DNA of 43,318 nt from Halieaceae bacterium MED-G27. Lineage in GTDB: Bacteria > Pseudomonadota > Gammaproteobacteria > Pseudomonadales > Halieaceae. The notes beneath the pieces were generated by a model that saw nothing but the letters and a program-made list of their open reading frames with translations, ran no database searches and was not told the origin of the DNA. Numbering within the stretch: position 1 is the stretch's first letter; every line of letters starts with the position of its first letter. The position numbers and the translations under genes are program-made. This document shows positions 21,203 through 33,567 of the stretch, piece after piece. Where the stretch lies: assembly GCA_002456975.1 (NCBI GenBank), contig NTKA01000012.1:1-43318 (forward strand), read 5' to 3'.

Positions 21203-22312
21203 ATGAAGTTTTCAGTTTCAAAAGACGAATTGATTAAGCCTTTGAATCTGGTAGCGGGGGTAGTTGAGCGGCGTCAGACACTGCCAATTCTATCTAATGT
21301 TTTACTGTCGTTAGATGGCCAGAATCTATCACTAACAGGCACCGATCTAGAAGTTGAATTGGTAGGCAGACTTGGTGTCACAGGAGCAGCTGATGGCGAC
21401 ATTACAGTGCCTGCCAGAAAGCTTGTAGATATTTGTAAATCCCTGCCCGACGGTGCTGATATCGAGTTTTCAGTCGAGGATGGTAGGGCCTTAGTGAAGG
21501 CGGGGCGCAGCCGCTTTACTTTATCGACATTACCGGCCTCTGAGTTTCCTACGGTTGAGGCAGATGTTGGTGATATTGAGCTGTCGCTGTCTCAAGCGCT
21601 GGTAAGGTCAATGATTGAGCGCACAGCGTTTGCTATGGCACAGCAAGACGTCCGCTATTATTTAAATGGTATGTACGTTGAGCTGGCTTCAGGCCGGCTT
21701 CGTTTCGTAGCTACCGATGGTCACCGACTGGCGCTCTGCACAGGGCCAGATCAGGTTGAAGTCGCAGACACGGCAGTGATTGTTCCTAGGAAAGGCATTC
21801 TGGAATTGGCGCGTCTACTCGACGGAGAGGGCTCTGTCAGTTTAGTGATGGGCAGTAATCATGTTCGTGCTGTGACCGAACAATTTACTTTCACCTCCAA
21901 GTTGGTTGATGGCAAGTTCCCTGATTACGAGAGGGTTCTGCCAAAATCGCCCGACAAATCGGTATCGGGTAATCGCTTAGAGCTGAAACAGGCATTCACG
22001 AGAACAGCGATCCTATCGAACGAAAAATACCGAGGCGTTAGATTGTCCTTGACTCCTGGCTCACTTGAGATAACCGCGAACAACCCCGAGCAGGAGCAAG
22101 CCGAGGAGTCGCTTGCAGTCGGTTATTCGGGTGACGTTCTAGAAGTAGGGTTTAACGTTAGCTATCTCTTGGATGTGTTGGGCGTATTGTCCGGCGAATC
22201 GATCCGCATGTCGCTATCTGACTCGGCCAACTCTGCTTTGATTGAAGAGGGTGAAAGTGCGAGCGCTGAGTCGGCCGAAGCCTTGTATGTCGTAATGCCG
22301 ATGCGCTTGTAA
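21203..22312 (+). CDS. dnaN: DNA polymerase III subunit beta (sliding clamp)
   Basis: The beta clamp encircles DNA and holds polymerase III and other factors on it. The protein begins MKFSVSKDELIKPLNLVAGV and consists of three clamp domains over 369 residues, ending YVVMPMRL, the family C-terminus. I choose the ATG at 21203, with TGGAGAG just upstream; a TTG directly before it would add one residue. It lies between dnaA and recF. Confidence 0.97.
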   Translation: MKFSVSKDELIKPLNLVAGVVERRQTLPILSNVLLSLDGQNLSLTGTDLEVELVGRLGVTGAADGDITVPARKLVDICKSLPDGADIEFSVEDGRALVKAGRSRFTLSTLPASEFPTVEADVGDIELSLSQALVRSMIERTAFAMAQQDVRYYLNGMYVELASGRLRFVATDGHRLALCTGPDQVEVADTAVIVPRKGILELARLLDGEGSVSLVMGSNHVRAVTEQFTFTSKLVDGKFPDYERVLPKSPDKSVSGNRLELKQAFTRTAILSNEKYRGVRLSLTPGSLEITANNPEQEQAEESLAVGYSGDVLEVGFNVSYLLDVLGVLSGESIRMSLSDSANSALIEEGESASAESAEALYVVMPMRL

Positions 22313-22330
22313 TCAGCTCGAGCCTGCTTT

Positions 22331-23419
22331 TTGTTATCGAGCCTTTCGATAAATCAGCTTCGAAACTTTGTGTCCTTGGAGTTGTCCCTGTCTCCGGGGA
22401 TGACTGTGTTTACTGGCGCTAACGGCGCGGGGAAGACAACTATTCTCGATGCGGTACACCTCATCAGCACTGGACGACCGTTCAGTACAACCAACATCAG
22501 GTCAGTCATTCAGTCAACAAAAGACGAATGCTCGGTGGTTGCCGGGATTAGAAAGGGTGTCGCTGCGACGGTGGTTGGTGTAAGCCGCAATCGGCGCGGA
22601 GCAGGACAAGCGAAAGTTGGGGGCGTTCATGTTAAGTCGCTTTCCCAGCTGGCAATCGAGCTACCCTGCGTGTTGGTGACATCAAATGTGTTGTCTGCGT
22701 TGTGGGAAGGTCCTGAGGCGAGGAGGAGGGTGGTTGATCAACTAATGTTCCACGTGGAACAACGCCGTTTTCTTTCACACACCCAGAACTATGCGCGAGC
22801 GATAAAGCAGCGCAATGCTGCGCTGCGGCATGGTATCCTAGAGGCGAGCGATAGTTGGGTAGAGGCTATTGTTGAGTCTGGTGAGGCGGTTACCGCGATG
22901 CGGCGCGAAGGAGTGGAGGCGCTGGCTGGTGAGTTGAGGGCTTTGCTCGATGAAATGGGGGTTTGTCTCCCCGATTGGCAGTTAGCGTTTCATCAAGGCT
23001 GGCACGATGACAAAGGCCTAGAGGAGGCGCTGTCCTCAGTAAAAGAGAGAGATGTTCAGCGCGGTTTCACAAGTGTGGGCCCACATCGCGCGGATCTTGT
23101 GGTTAGCACTGTTTACGGGTTGGCATCTGATTCGTTTTCCAGAGGGCAGATGAAGGTGTTTATGGCGGCTCTAAAACTCGCACAAGGCCGCCTACAATGC
23201 CGTCAAAGCGATACAGCGCCCATCTTTTTGGTCGATGATGTGGCGGCTGAATTGGATGATATACATGCTGAGGCTGTGTTTCGGGTTTTGGATGAGAGTC
23301 AGCAGCAGGTGTTAGCAACGATGGTAGACACTCATCAGTTGAGGAAGGCGAGCCTGAATAGCTTGTCGGGTGTGTTCCACGTGGAACACTCAGGTACTGC
23401 ATCACTTACTGCAGGATAA
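22331..23419 (+). CDS. recF: DNA replication and repair protein RecF
   Basis: RecF is an SMC-like ATPase that helps load RecA at single-strand gaps. The 362-residue protein has Walker A GANGAGKTT at residues 29-37, the signature-like SRGQMKVFMAALKLAQ, and Walker B FLVDDVAAELDD. The start is TTG at 22331, the only plausible initiation codon after an in-frame stop at 22310-22312 (the dnaN stop), and the ribosome site is weak, so translation may depend on coupling to dnaN. Two perfect parS palindromes lie within the coding sequence and encode FHVEQ and FHVEH. The last 15-20 residues, around the second site, extend beyond the conserved core. Confidence 0.95.
   Translation: MLSSLSINQLRNFVSLELSLSPGMTVFTGANGAGKTTILDAVHLISTGRPFSTTNIRSVIQSTKDECSVVAGIRKGVAATVVGVSRNRRGAGQAKVGGVHVKSLSQLAIELPCVLVTSNVLSALWEGPEARRRVVDQLMFHVEQRRFLSHTQNYARAIKQRNAALRHGILEASDSWVEAIVESGEAVTAMRREGVEALAGELRALLDEMGVCLPDWQLAFHQGWHDDKGLEEALSSVKERDVQRGFTSVGPHRADLVVSTVYGLASDSFSRGQMKVFMAALKLAQGRLQCRQSDTAPIFLVDDVAAELDDIHAEAVFRVLDESQQQVLATMVDTHQLRKASLNSLSGVFHVEHSGTASLTAG
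22746..22761. promoter_or_regulatory. parS: parS centromere site 1 (within recF)
   Basis: TGTTCCACGTGGAACA is a perfect 16-base palindrome of the parS consensus used by chromosomal ParB proteins. It lies in the middle of recF, about 7.7 kb from the origin candidate in the mnmG-mnmE gap and 11 kb from parB. Confidence 0.93.
23373..23388. promoter_or_regulatory. parS: parS centromere site 2 (near the 3' end of recF)
   Basis: This is a second exact copy of TGTTCCACGTGGAACA, 627 bases from the first. Here the palindrome extends one base on each side (GTG...CAC, 23372-23389). It lies in the variable C-terminal coding tail of recF, 59 bases before the gyrB start. Confidence 0.93.
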
Positions 23420-23438
23420 GCGCGGTTAATGCGATTAA

Positions 23439-25880
<2,442 letters not shown>

Positions 25881-25881
25881 G

Positions 25882-27252
25882 TTAGTCGTCGCCTGGCTCT
25901 TGGTTTACGGCGCTGGGCTCGTCGAGCGCCGCTCTGAGTTGTGCAGCATCAGTCGACTCAGGGAGTGTTTTAAGCGTATCGGGAAAGCTTCGGGACACCT
26001 TCGTAGAGAGTGCTTTGAAGCGGTCTACCTTTCCGTGCAGCCCCTGCCTTCCTACCAAGCTGGTGACGGTTTCGTTGTAGCGTTTATTGGTTTGTGTGAG
26101 CGCAGCACCGACGCTCTCGAGTCGCTCTGCAATCAGACACACGCTGTTGAAAATATCACCTGCGCGATCACTGATCGCCTGCGCCTCTTGGTTACTGCGT
26201 TCAACGATCCACAGGTTCGCCACGGTTCGTAAAATCGGCATCAGAGTGGTGTGCGATACTAAAATCACGTTTTTGGCGTATCCGTGGTTAAAAAGGTCGC
26301 GATGGTCACGCATTATTTCTATGAATGCGGGCTCTACAGGCATGAACATCAAGACAAAGTCGGGAGATTGCAGCCCCGGAAGGTTCGCGTAGTCCTTTGA
26401 GGATAGCTGATCGATGTGATTTTTGACGGCTTGAGCATGGCCTTTTAGTGCCGCAGTTCGCTCAAGATCATCACCGGCTGCAATTGCTCGCTCGTAGTCC
26501 ACCAGTGACACCTTGCTATCGATAACAATGTGCTTGTCTTGTGGCAGGTATAGGACAAAGTCAGGCTGTAAACGATCGCCGTCGTCGACTTTAAAGGATT
26601 TTTGGCTCTCGAAATGTTCACCTCTCTGTAAGCCTGCGAGTTCGAGCGTTCGCTCTAATTGCGCCTCACCCCAGTTTCCAACCAGTTTTTTGTCACCCTT
26701 AAGCGCCTGGCTCAAACTGTTTGCCTCGGATGACATTTCTAGTCCCACATCGTGGAGCTGCTTTATTTGCGTTTTTAAGGAGGCGTTTTGTCCGGTGAGA
26801 TCAGTATGAACTTGATTGACCCTCGTCTGGAAACCATCGATTTTTTCAGACAGCGGCTTCAATAACTGATCGAGCGACTCTTGGTTTTTTTGGGACAGGT
26901 TTGTTTCGCCCTGCTTCAGCAGCGCTTGCCCGGCCTGCTCAAACTCAAGCTTCAGCATTTTCTTTGCTTCATCGAGCAGTTTGAGTTGTGCCTCATGCTC
27001 TTCGGATTTGGCGGTGATAGTAGCCTTTAAGGCCGCCTCGCTGCCTCGCACATCAAGTAACTGCTGGTTGAGTCCATCAATTTGCGCTTTGAGGCTTTGA
27101 AGGTCCGCTTTTGCTATCTCGGCGGTAGTCAATTGGCCCGCTACCTGTTCTCTGTAGGTGCTGTGACGCCGCAACGATAACAACCAACCACCAGCACAGA
27201 CTATCAAACCGATAATCAACAGCGCCAGAACAGTGAACGAAGTGCTTAACAC
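25882..27252 (-). CDS. rmuC: DNA recombination protein RmuC homolog
   Basis: RmuC family proteins limit recombination between inverted repeats and have a nuclease-like fold; the mechanism is not well understood. The 456-residue protein has one N-terminal membrane helix (about 5-27), a long coiled coil (about 40-190), and the conserved core with NWGEAQLERTLELAGL, QPDFVLYLP and HIVIDSKVSL, the PD-(D/E)xK-like part. The start is GTG at 27252. It is convergent with gyrB and lies 8 bases after glyS on the same strand. Confidence 0.92.
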   Translation of the reverse strand: MLSTSFTVLALLIIGLIVCAGGWLLSLRRHSTYREQVAGQLTTAEIAKADLQSLKAQIDGLNQQLLDVRGSEAALKATITAKSEEHEAQLKLLDEAKKMLKLEFEQAGQALLKQGETNLSQKNQESLDQLLKPLSEKIDGFQTRVNQVHTDLTGQNASLKTQIKQLHDVGLEMSSEANSLSQALKGDKKLVGNWGEAQLERTLELAGLQRGEHFESQKSFKVDDGDRLQPDFVLYLPQDKHIVIDSKVSLVDYERAIAAGDDLERTAALKGHAQAVKNHIDQLSSKDYANLPGLQSPDFVLMFMPVEPAFIEIMRDHRDLFNHGYAKNVILVSHTTLMPILRTVANLWIVERSNQEAQAISDRAGDIFNSVCLIAERLESVGAALTQTNKRYNETVTSLVGRQGLHGKVDRFKALSTKVSRSFPDTLKTLPESTDAAQLRAALDEPSAVNQEPGDD

Positions 27253-27260
27253 GGTATGCC

Positions 27261-29324
27261 TTACCTTGCGAGAACTGCCAAGTCCGCAACCATCAGAAAC
27301 TGTTCGCGCAACTGCTTCAGAATCGTCAGCCGATTACGTTTTAACGCAGGATCATCAGCATTCACCATAACCTGATCGAAAAAGTCATCGATAGGATCGC
27401 GCAGGCTAGCTAGTTGCTCCAGCGCACTTGCGAACCGCCCGGTTGAGCAGGCTGTTACTATGTCTTCACTCACGCTTTGTAAGGCCTGAACCAGCCGCTT
27501 TTCGGCATTCTCAGTCAATAAGCTTAAGTCAATGCTCCCAAGCTCGGCATCGGATTTAGCCAAAATGTTCGCGACTCGCTTGTTGGCTGCCGCTAGCGAC
27601 TCGGCTAGCTCCGATCCCATGAAATCGACCAAGGCAAACAAGCGGTCTTCAATATCGCCAAAGGTGTCACTACCGGTTTCAAGGGCCGCTCGTAGGACAT
27701 CGACTCCTATGCCCGATTCCTCGTAGTGTGCTGGCAGGCGATCCAGCAAATAGGCAGTGACATTTTCGACGGTTTCGTTGGCAATCTGGTCGGTGTCAAA
27801 CTGCTCAGATCCAGCACTTAATAAAGTCCTTATTGGCATATCGCGCGCTGAATCGAGAGCCATTCGTATGACAGCCAATGACGCTCTGCGAAGGGCAAAT
27901 GGATCCTTTGATCCGCTCGGTATTTCTCCGATACCGAAAATACCCACTAGGGTGTCTATCCTGTCCGCTAATGCCACGGTCATGGCCTCTGGCGTCGAGG
28001 GTAAGGTGTCACCGGAATACTTTGGCCAGTAATGTTCCTCGATTATCGAGGCGACGAGTTCAGACTCACCATCGTGTTTAGCGTAATGGGCGCCTGTAAT
28101 TCCCTGTAATTCAGGAAACTCCAACACCATATCGGAAACGAGGTCACACTTAATCAGTCCACTAGCTCTGGTAACGATGTCGATATCAGCATTTAACGCC
28201 GGGGCAATTGCGCAAGCGATATTTTTGATTCGATGTTGCTTGTCGGCGAGTGAGCCAAGCTTTCCTTGAAACGTAACGCCAGTCAGTCGCTCACTCTTAC
28301 TTGAGAGAGATGTCTGTTTATCGGTTGCAAAGAAAAATGCGGCGTCGGCTAGTCGAGGTCTAATGACGCGCTCATTTCCCTTGATAACCGTGTCTGGTTG
28401 ACTGCTAACAATATTAGACACCGTAATAAAACTAGGGACCAAACTGCCATCCGCCTTTTCAAGGTGGAAATATTTCTGATGTTCACGCATTGACGAGATT
28501 AGCGCTTCGCGGGGCACCGACAAAAAATCCGGGTCGAAGCTTCCTCGTAGGGCAACTGGAAATTCGACCAAGCCACCGACTTCCTCTAACAACGAATCGT
28601 CGATAATGGCTGTTTCCCCTTCCTCGGCCAGTGCAGCAACCTCAGAACAAATAATCGCCTCACGCTCTGCCGCCGAGGGGATGACATGATGCGCTTTTAA
28701 CACGGATTCATAATCGTCGGCGCGTTCTAAGGACACGGTGCCCTGACTGTGGAAGCGGTGGCCAGCAGTGAGCCTGTCACTATTTAAATTAAAGAGTGAC
28801 AGCTCCAGTACTTCCTCACCGAACAACAGCATCAGCCATTGAACAGGGCGCAAAAACTCGTGACGTGCCCTACCCCAACGCATGCGCTTGGAAACAGGAA
28901 TCTGGCCAACCGCGGTTTCGATAATCGTGGGTACAACATCCGCTGCCAACTTACCCGGCAGCGCTTTCTGTAATCCCAAGCGTTCGCCCTTTGGGGTTGA
29001 TATAGCGATCAGCTTGTCGGGAGCGACCCCTTGCTTCTTAGCAAAACCGATAGCCGCAGGCGTCCATGCTCCATCATTGTCTGTTGCTGCCGCCACAGGT
29101 GGCCCCAATACTTCTGACGTGGTCGCCTCCCCCGCCTCCTGCAAACCAGAGATAACAACCGCCAAGCGTCTGGGCGTCCAAAAAGTCTTACTGTGCTCAA
29201 AGCTGAGCCCCGCCTCATTGATGCCTTTACACATTCCAGACTCAAGGCTAAGGGCCATTCCTTTTAGTTCGCCAGCCGGCAGTTCTTCCACGCCAAGTTC
29301 GAAGCATAGTGTTCGCGTACTCAT
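27261..29324 (-). CDS. glyS: Glycyl-tRNA synthetase beta subunit
   Basis: GlyS is the large subunit of the alpha2-beta2 bacterial glycyl-tRNA synthetase. The 687-residue protein (E. coli: 689) starts [18 protein letters not shown] and contains the conserved KRMRWG and [17 protein letters not shown] motifs and a C-terminal anticodon-binding-like region. Its ATG overlaps the glyQ stop (ATGA), so translation is coupled. No irregularity is seen. Confidence 0.97.
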   Translation of the reverse strand: MSTRTLCFELGVEELPAGELKGMALSLESGMCKGINEAGLSFEHSKTFWTPRRLAVVISGLQEAGEATTSEVLGPPVAAATDNDGAWTPAAIGFAKKQGVAPDKLIAISTPKGERLGLQKALPGKLAADVVPTIIETAVGQIPVSKRMRWGRARHEFLRPVQWLMLLFGEEVLELSLFNLNSDRLTAGHRFHSQGTVSLERADDYESVLKAHHVIPSAAEREAIICSEVAALAEEGETAIIDDSLLEEVGGLVEFPVALRGSFDPDFLSVPREALISSMREHQKYFHLEKADGSLVPSFITVSNIVSSQPDTVIKGNERVIRPRLADAAFFFATDKQTSLSSKSERLTGVTFQGKLGSLADKQHRIKNIACAIAPALNADIDIVTRASGLIKCDLVSDMVLEFPELQGITGAHYAKHDGESELVASIIEEHYWPKYSGDTLPSTPEAMTVALADRIDTLVGIFGIGEIPSGSKDPFALRRASLAVIRMALDSARDMPIRTLLSAGSEQFDTDQIANETVENVTAYLLDRLPAHYEESGIGVDVLRAALETGSDTFGDIEDRLFALVDFMGSELAESLAAANKRVANILAKSDAELGSIDLSLLTENAEKRLVQALQSVSEDIVTACSTGRFASALEQLASLRDPIDDFFDQVMVNADDPALKRNRLTILKQLREQFLMVADLAVLAR

Positions 29325-30262
29325 GATGCAGCCTCGCTTTTTTCTCGCTGGGCGAGAGCCGCATCTGCTAAATCTTTATCTGCCATGGGAAAACCCAGTC
29401 TAGCCCGTGAATCGACATAGGCATGCGCGGCCATTCGTGCGAGCGTTCTTACGCGCAAGATGTAGCGCTGTCGTTCTGTCACGCCAATTGCATGTCTGGC
29501 GTCTAGTAGATTAAAAGCGTGTGATGCTTTCATCACAAATTCATAGGCTGGCAGTACTAACTGAAGCGATACCAACCTCTCGGCTTCAGTCTCACAGAAT
29601 TCGAAATAGTTAAGGAGCTGTGGAACGTCTGCATGCTCGAAGTTGAAATGCGACATCTCTACTTCGTTTTGATGAAAAACATCGCCATAGGTCACTGTGC
29701 CTGTGGGTGTTTCTGACCAGACAAGATCATAGACCGACTCTACGCCTTGCAAGTACATCGCCAGTCGCTCAATTCCGTAGGTAATCTCGCCAGTGACGGG
29801 GAAACACTCCAGGCCACCCGCTTGCTGAAAGTAGGTAAACTGCGAAACCTCCATGCCATTCAACCAAACCTCCCAGCCAAGTCCCCAAGCACCGAGGGTC
29901 GGCGATTCCCAGTTGTCTTCAACGAATCTCACATCGTGCTCTAAGGGGTCTAAACCGAGGCTACGCAAACTGTCGAGGTAGCGATCTTGGAAGTCTGCTG
30001 GGGAAGGTTTCATCACTACCTGAAATTGATAGTAGTGCTGAAGCCGATTGGGGTTCTCGCCATAGCGCCCATCACCTGGTCGGCGACTTGGCTGCACGTA
30101 GGCTGCATTCCAGTTCTCTGGCCCCAAGGCGCGCAGAAAAGTGGCCGGATGGAAGGTGCCAGCACCAACCTCTAGATCGAGGGGCTGTAAAACGACACAG
30201 CCGTTTTCACCCCAAAATCGTTGCAGTCCGAGAATGAGTTCTTGAAAGGTTAGTGATGACAC
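29321..30262 (-). CDS. glyQ: Glycyl-tRNA synthetase alpha subunit
   Basis: GlyQ is the catalytic small subunit that activates glycine. The 313-residue protein has the motifs [39 protein letters not shown] and [21 protein letters not shown] (shown in part), all characteristic. The start is GTG at 30262. It is divergent from the acyltransferase gene at 30371; the gap holds a -10-like TATACT on minus (30296-30291) next to a perfect inverted repeat. Confidence 0.97.
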   Translation of the reverse strand: MSSLTFQELILGLQRFWGENGCVVLQPLDLEVGAGTFHPATFLRALGPENWNAAYVQPSRRPGDGRYGENPNRLQHYYQFQVVMKPSPADFQDRYLDSLRSLGLDPLEHDVRFVEDNWESPTLGAWGLGWEVWLNGMEVSQFTYFQQAGGLECFPVTGEITYGIERLAMYLQGVESVYDLVWSETPTGTVTYGDVFHQNEVEMSHFNFEHADVPQLLNYFEFCETEAERLVSLQLVLPAYEFVMKASHAFNLLDARHAIGVTERQRYILRVRTLARMAAHAYVDSRARLGFPMADKDLADAALAQREKSEAAS

Positions 30263-30296
30263 GCGAGCTACCTAGTTTGGCGTAGGGCGCAGTATA

Positions 30297-30311
30297 CAGT
30301 GCTCAGCACTG
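30297..30311. promoter_or_regulatory. Perfect inverted repeat between divergent glyQ and acyltransferase promoters
   Basis: CAGTGCT (30297-30303) and AGCACTG (30305-30311) form 7-base arms around one base. On the minus side it abuts TATACT (30296-30291), a possible glyQ -10. On the plus side it abuts TGGCATAAT (30310-30318), an extended -10 candidate for the acyltransferase gene. It may be an operator; the binding protein is unknown. Confidence 0.4.
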
Positions 30312-30370
30312 GCATAATAAGGGGCAAGGTTTCCTATCGTGGTTCCAACTATATCTGAGGACTCATTTTT

Positions 30371-31282
30371 TTGCTGGTAGCGATCAAAAATTTAACAGCC
30401 GTGATGGTGGCGCGATTGGTGTTGAGAGCATCCGCTTGTGTGCCGCTGCACTGGGCGCGGTTGGTCGGTCGAGCGCTGGGCTCGATTATGCTGCGTCTCA
30501 ACCTCCGAACCGTGAGAATTGCGAGGCGAAATTTTGAGATTGCTTATCCCTTATTATCTAAAGCCGAGCGCGAACAACTTGTAAGACGGACCTTGCGTGA
30601 ACAAGGTGCGTTATCGGCCGAGATGGGGCATGTATGGCGACGACCTCACGACTATGTTCGGTCATTAATTTCGGTGAATGGTGGGGAGCATGTCGATCAA
30701 GCGCTGGCCGAAGATAAAGGGATTGTTGTTCTTGCCCCGCATCTGGGCAACTGGGAAGTACTGTCGCATCATCTCACCTCGCTGGGGGATTTGATGTGTC
30801 TGTTCGAGCCGCCAAAACTTTCTGCTATCGGTGATTTGGTATTGGCTGCTCGTCAGCGCGCGGGCGGCGAGTATGTTCCCACCACAGGAAGAGGTATCGC
30901 GAGGTTAGTCCGTCACTGTAAAACCGGTGGCATCACAGGTATTTTGCCCGACCAAGTCCCCGACCGAGATGTCGGTGCTGTGAATGCACCCTTTATGGGT
31001 GTGGATTGTAGTACGGCAAGTCTTGCTGTTAGCCTTATTCAGCGCTCGGGTGCGCGCGCGGTCATGGGTGTTGCTTGGCGCACTCAAAGAGGGTTTGAGA
31101 TCCAGTTTTATCCGGTGTCGGATGCGGTATACAGCGACCATCTCGAGTCGGCGTTGGCGGCGATGAACAGTGATATCGAGCAGCTACTTCGCGCTGATAC
31201 CACTCAGTATCAGTGGACCTACAAACGGTTCAGAACGACGCCTAGATCACTCGCGAACCATTACTTAGGCACCAAAGATTAG
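30371..31282 (+). CDS. Lipid A biosynthesis acyltransferase, LpxL/HtrB family
   Basis: The family transfers secondary acyl chains to lipid A at the inner membrane. The 303-residue protein has an N-terminal hydrophobic anchor, the catalytic HX4E motif HLGNWE at residues 124-129, and the later TGRGIARLVRHCKTGG and ILPDQVPDRDVGAVNAPFMG blocks typical of the family. The start is probably TTG at 30371 with TGAGGA upstream; the first ATG is at 30404. In Pseudomonas an htrB-like gene is likewise found near glyQ. Which acyl chain and position are used cannot be told from sequence. Confidence 0.88.
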   Translation: MLVAIKNLTAVMVARLVLRASACVPLHWARLVGRALGSIMLRLNLRTVRIARRNFEIAYPLLSKAEREQLVRRTLREQGALSAEMGHVWRRPHDYVRSLISVNGGEHVDQALAEDKGIVVLAPHLGNWEVLSHHLTSLGDLMCLFEPPKLSAIGDLVLAARQRAGGEYVPTTGRGIARLVRHCKTGGITGILPDQVPDRDVGAVNAPFMGVDCSTASLAVSLIQRSGARAVMGVAWRTQRGFEIQFYPVSDAVYSDHLESALAAMNSDIEQLLRADTTQYQWTYKRFRTTPRSLANHYLGTKD

Positions 31283-31302
31283 GCTCTAGCAGGCGGTGTG
31301 AT

Positions 31303-32118
31303 ATGAATTCAGTCGTCGCAGGCAAAATACTCGGTGTTTTTTTTGGCTACATCACCCTCGGTGTTGCTGGTGCATTAGTCGGCTTCTTCGTTGGTCACTT
31401 GTTCGATGTCGGTTTGTGGCGTGCCGTCAGGCTGAGTGGCCCCGATGGCCTGCGTGAATTACAGCAGGAGTTTTTTGACACCACGTTTGTATTGCTCGGC
31501 TATGTCGCAAAAGCAGATGGCCGGGTGTCAGAGGCCGAGGTGGCGCAGGCTGAATCGCTGTTTGTGCAGCTTCGCCTATCACCGAGGCAGCGCGAGAACG
31601 CCATCTCGCGTTTTAAACAAGGTGCGTCAGCTGATTTCGATGTGGCCCAGCAACTCCAGTTGTTTCGACGGGTGGTATTACTCAGACCCGCGACCACACA
31701 GACACTGTTGTTATTTCTGATCGGTATGGCGCTCGCCGACGGCCATTTGGATAGTCGTGAACGAGAAGCCTTAAGTGTCATATCAAGAGGCCTGGGGGTG
31801 TCAGATTCGCTACTGAGTCGTTTGATTTCCATGGTCACTGCTCAAAGCCAGTTTGGTCATAACGCTGGTGGTGGTAAGAGCTACACTCCTCCAAAACCAA
31901 GAAATCAACTAGCTGAGGCGTACCAAGCCTTGGGTATAAATTCGAGCGTTAGCGACAGCGATTTGAAGCGCGCTTATCGCAAGCTGATGAGCGAAAATCA
32001 CCCTGACAAGTTATCGGCGCGCGGCGTGCCTGAAGAGATGATCCAGATGGCGACTGAGAGGTCCCAGAAAATTTCTGCGGCTTACGATGTGATTAAAGAG
32101 TCGCGAGGGATGCGATGA
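31303..32118 (+). CDS. djlA: DjlA-like membrane-anchored DnaJ co-chaperone
   Basis: DjlA is an inner-membrane co-chaperone that stimulates DnaK through its J domain. The protein is 271 residues, the same length as E. coli DjlA. It has one N-terminal membrane helix with the Gly-rich pattern GYITLGVAGALVGFFVGHLF, a central TerB-like helical domain (about 55-175, FVLLGYVAKADGRVSEAEV), a Gly/Pro linker, and a C-terminal J domain (about 205-271) with HPD at 233-235. It follows the acyltransferase by 20 bases and is probably co-transcribed. Its TGA is immediately adjacent to the stop of convergent trkH. Confidence 0.92.
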   Translation: MNSVVAGKILGVFFGYITLGVAGALVGFFVGHLFDVGLWRAVRLSGPDGLRELQQEFFDTTFVLLGYVAKADGRVSEAEVAQAESLFVQLRLSPRQRENAISRFKQGASADFDVAQQLQLFRRVVLLRPATTQTLLLFLIGMALADGHLDSREREALSVISRGLGVSDSLLSRLISMVTAQSQFGHNAGGGKSYTPPKPRNQLAEAYQALGINSSVSDSDLKRAYRKLMSENHPDKLSARGVPEEMIQMATERSQKISAAYDVIKESRGMR

Positions 32119-33567
32119 TCAGGGGCGCCAGAAGGTCGCTGTAAACAGAATAAGAAGAGTAAAGATCTCGAGTCGACCTAATAGCATAGCGATACAAAGA
32201 ATCAGCTTTCCTGAATCAGTGACACCGGCGTAATTCGATGCGACTTCGCCGAGCCCTGGTCCCAGATTATTGAGGGATGCCATGACAGCGCTAACGGCCG
32301 ATAGGAAATCAAGCCCAGTGGTGAGCATTGCCAACACCAGTACGATAAAAGAGAACATATATACCGCGAAGAAGCTCCAAACAGCACTCACTACCTCGGG
32401 TCTAACGCGCCGATGATCGAGTTTCAGAGGGATCACGGCGTTGGGGTGAAGTAACTGACGCAGCTCGCGCATTCCCTGGCGAAAAATGAGCAGTATGCGC
32501 ATTGCCTTCATACCGCCTCCGGTGGAGCCGACACAAGCACCCATCACGCTGAGCATCAATAGAAAAATAGGTAGAAACGAGGGCCAAAGACTGAAGTCCC
32601 CACTGGTAAATCCCGTGGTTGTGGCGATTGAGACTGTCTGAAATAGGCCGTGAACCAATGAGTAATCAGTTGAGAACTGACCGCTAAACCCTAGCGTGAC
32701 GCAGCTAATTAAAACCGCCGTCGTGATCACCCAGGCGAAGAACTTGGTCTCCGAATCCTGCTTGTAAATGGTGACGTCGTGCTTCTGTAGCGCGATAAAG
32801 TGAAGGCCAAAGTTAACCGCGCTGATCAGCATAAAGCCGGATGCAATCAATAAGATTGGGTCGCTATTGAAGTAGCCCATGCTGGTGTCGTGGGTTGAAA
32901 ATCCGCCAATCGCTATGGTGGAAAAAGCATGGCTAATCGCATCAAAGGTTGTCATTCCGGCAAGCTTATAGGCGACCGCACAGGCCGCGGTAAGTCCCAG
33001 ATAGATCGAGAAGAGCGCCTTGGCGGTACTGGTAATTCTGGGGGTGAGTTTGCTGTCTTTTGAAGGGCCAGTGCTCTCCGCCCGATACAGCTGCACACCA
33101 CCAATTCCCAGCATAGGGAGGACTGCCACTGCCAGTACAATGATTCCTATGCCCCCAAGCCACTGCAATAATTGACGATAGAGCAGCAGTGATTGCGGCA
33201 GATCATCCAGCCCTACCAATACAGTGGCACCGGTGGTCGTAAGCCCAGACACCGACTCGAAGATTGCATCGGTTACTGACACCGAAATCGCTTCGGAAAA
33301 AATAAAGGGTAGAGCCCCGTAGCCACCCAGCACAATCCAGAACGCTGCGGTGATTAAAAAACCGTCGCGAATCTGCAGCTCGGTGTCGGTTTGGCGGGTG
33401 CTTAGCCAGAGAATGATCCCCGAGACCGCGGTGGTCACAAACGCTTTGCCAAATATTGCAGCAGTGCCGTCGTCGGCATTCAGACCCATCAACAGTGATG
33501 GCAAGGTGCCAAGGCTGAAAAGCATGAGGAGCAGTCCGACGACACGGATACACAACCCTATGTTCAT
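32119..33567 (-). CDS. trkH: Trk potassium uptake system membrane subunit
   Basis: TrkH is the potassium-translocating membrane subunit of the Trk system. The 482-residue protein has eight or more membrane helices in four pore repeats, with filter-like sequences SGLTTTGATVL, TIAIGGFSTHD, ATTTGFTSGDF and NNLGPGLG. The start ATG at 33567 overlaps the trkA stop by one base (TAATG), so the partner genes are translationally coupled. The C-terminus LEIFTLLILFTATFWRP is typical. Confidence 0.95.
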   Translation of the reverse strand: MNIGLCIRVVGLLLMLFSLGTLPSLLMGLNADDGTAAIFGKAFVTTAVSGIILWLSTRQTDTELQIRDGFLITAAFWIVLGGYGALPFIFSEAISVSVTDAIFESVSGLTTTGATVLVGLDDLPQSLLLYRQLLQWLGGIGIIVLAVAVLPMLGIGGVQLYRAESTGPSKDSKLTPRITSTAKALFSIYLGLTAACAVAYKLAGMTTFDAISHAFSTIAIGGFSTHDTSMGYFNSDPILLIASGFMLISAVNFGLHFIALQKHDVTIYKQDSETKFFAWVITTAVLISCVTLGFSGQFSTDYSLVHGLFQTVSIATTTGFTSGDFSLWPSFLPIFLLMLSVMGACVGSTGGGMKAMRILLIFRQGMRELRQLLHPNAVIPLKLDHRRVRPEVVSAVWSFFAVYMFSFIVLVLAMLTTGLDFLSAVSAVMASLNNLGPGLGEVASNYAGVTDSGKLILCIAMLLGRLEIFTLLILFTATFWRP

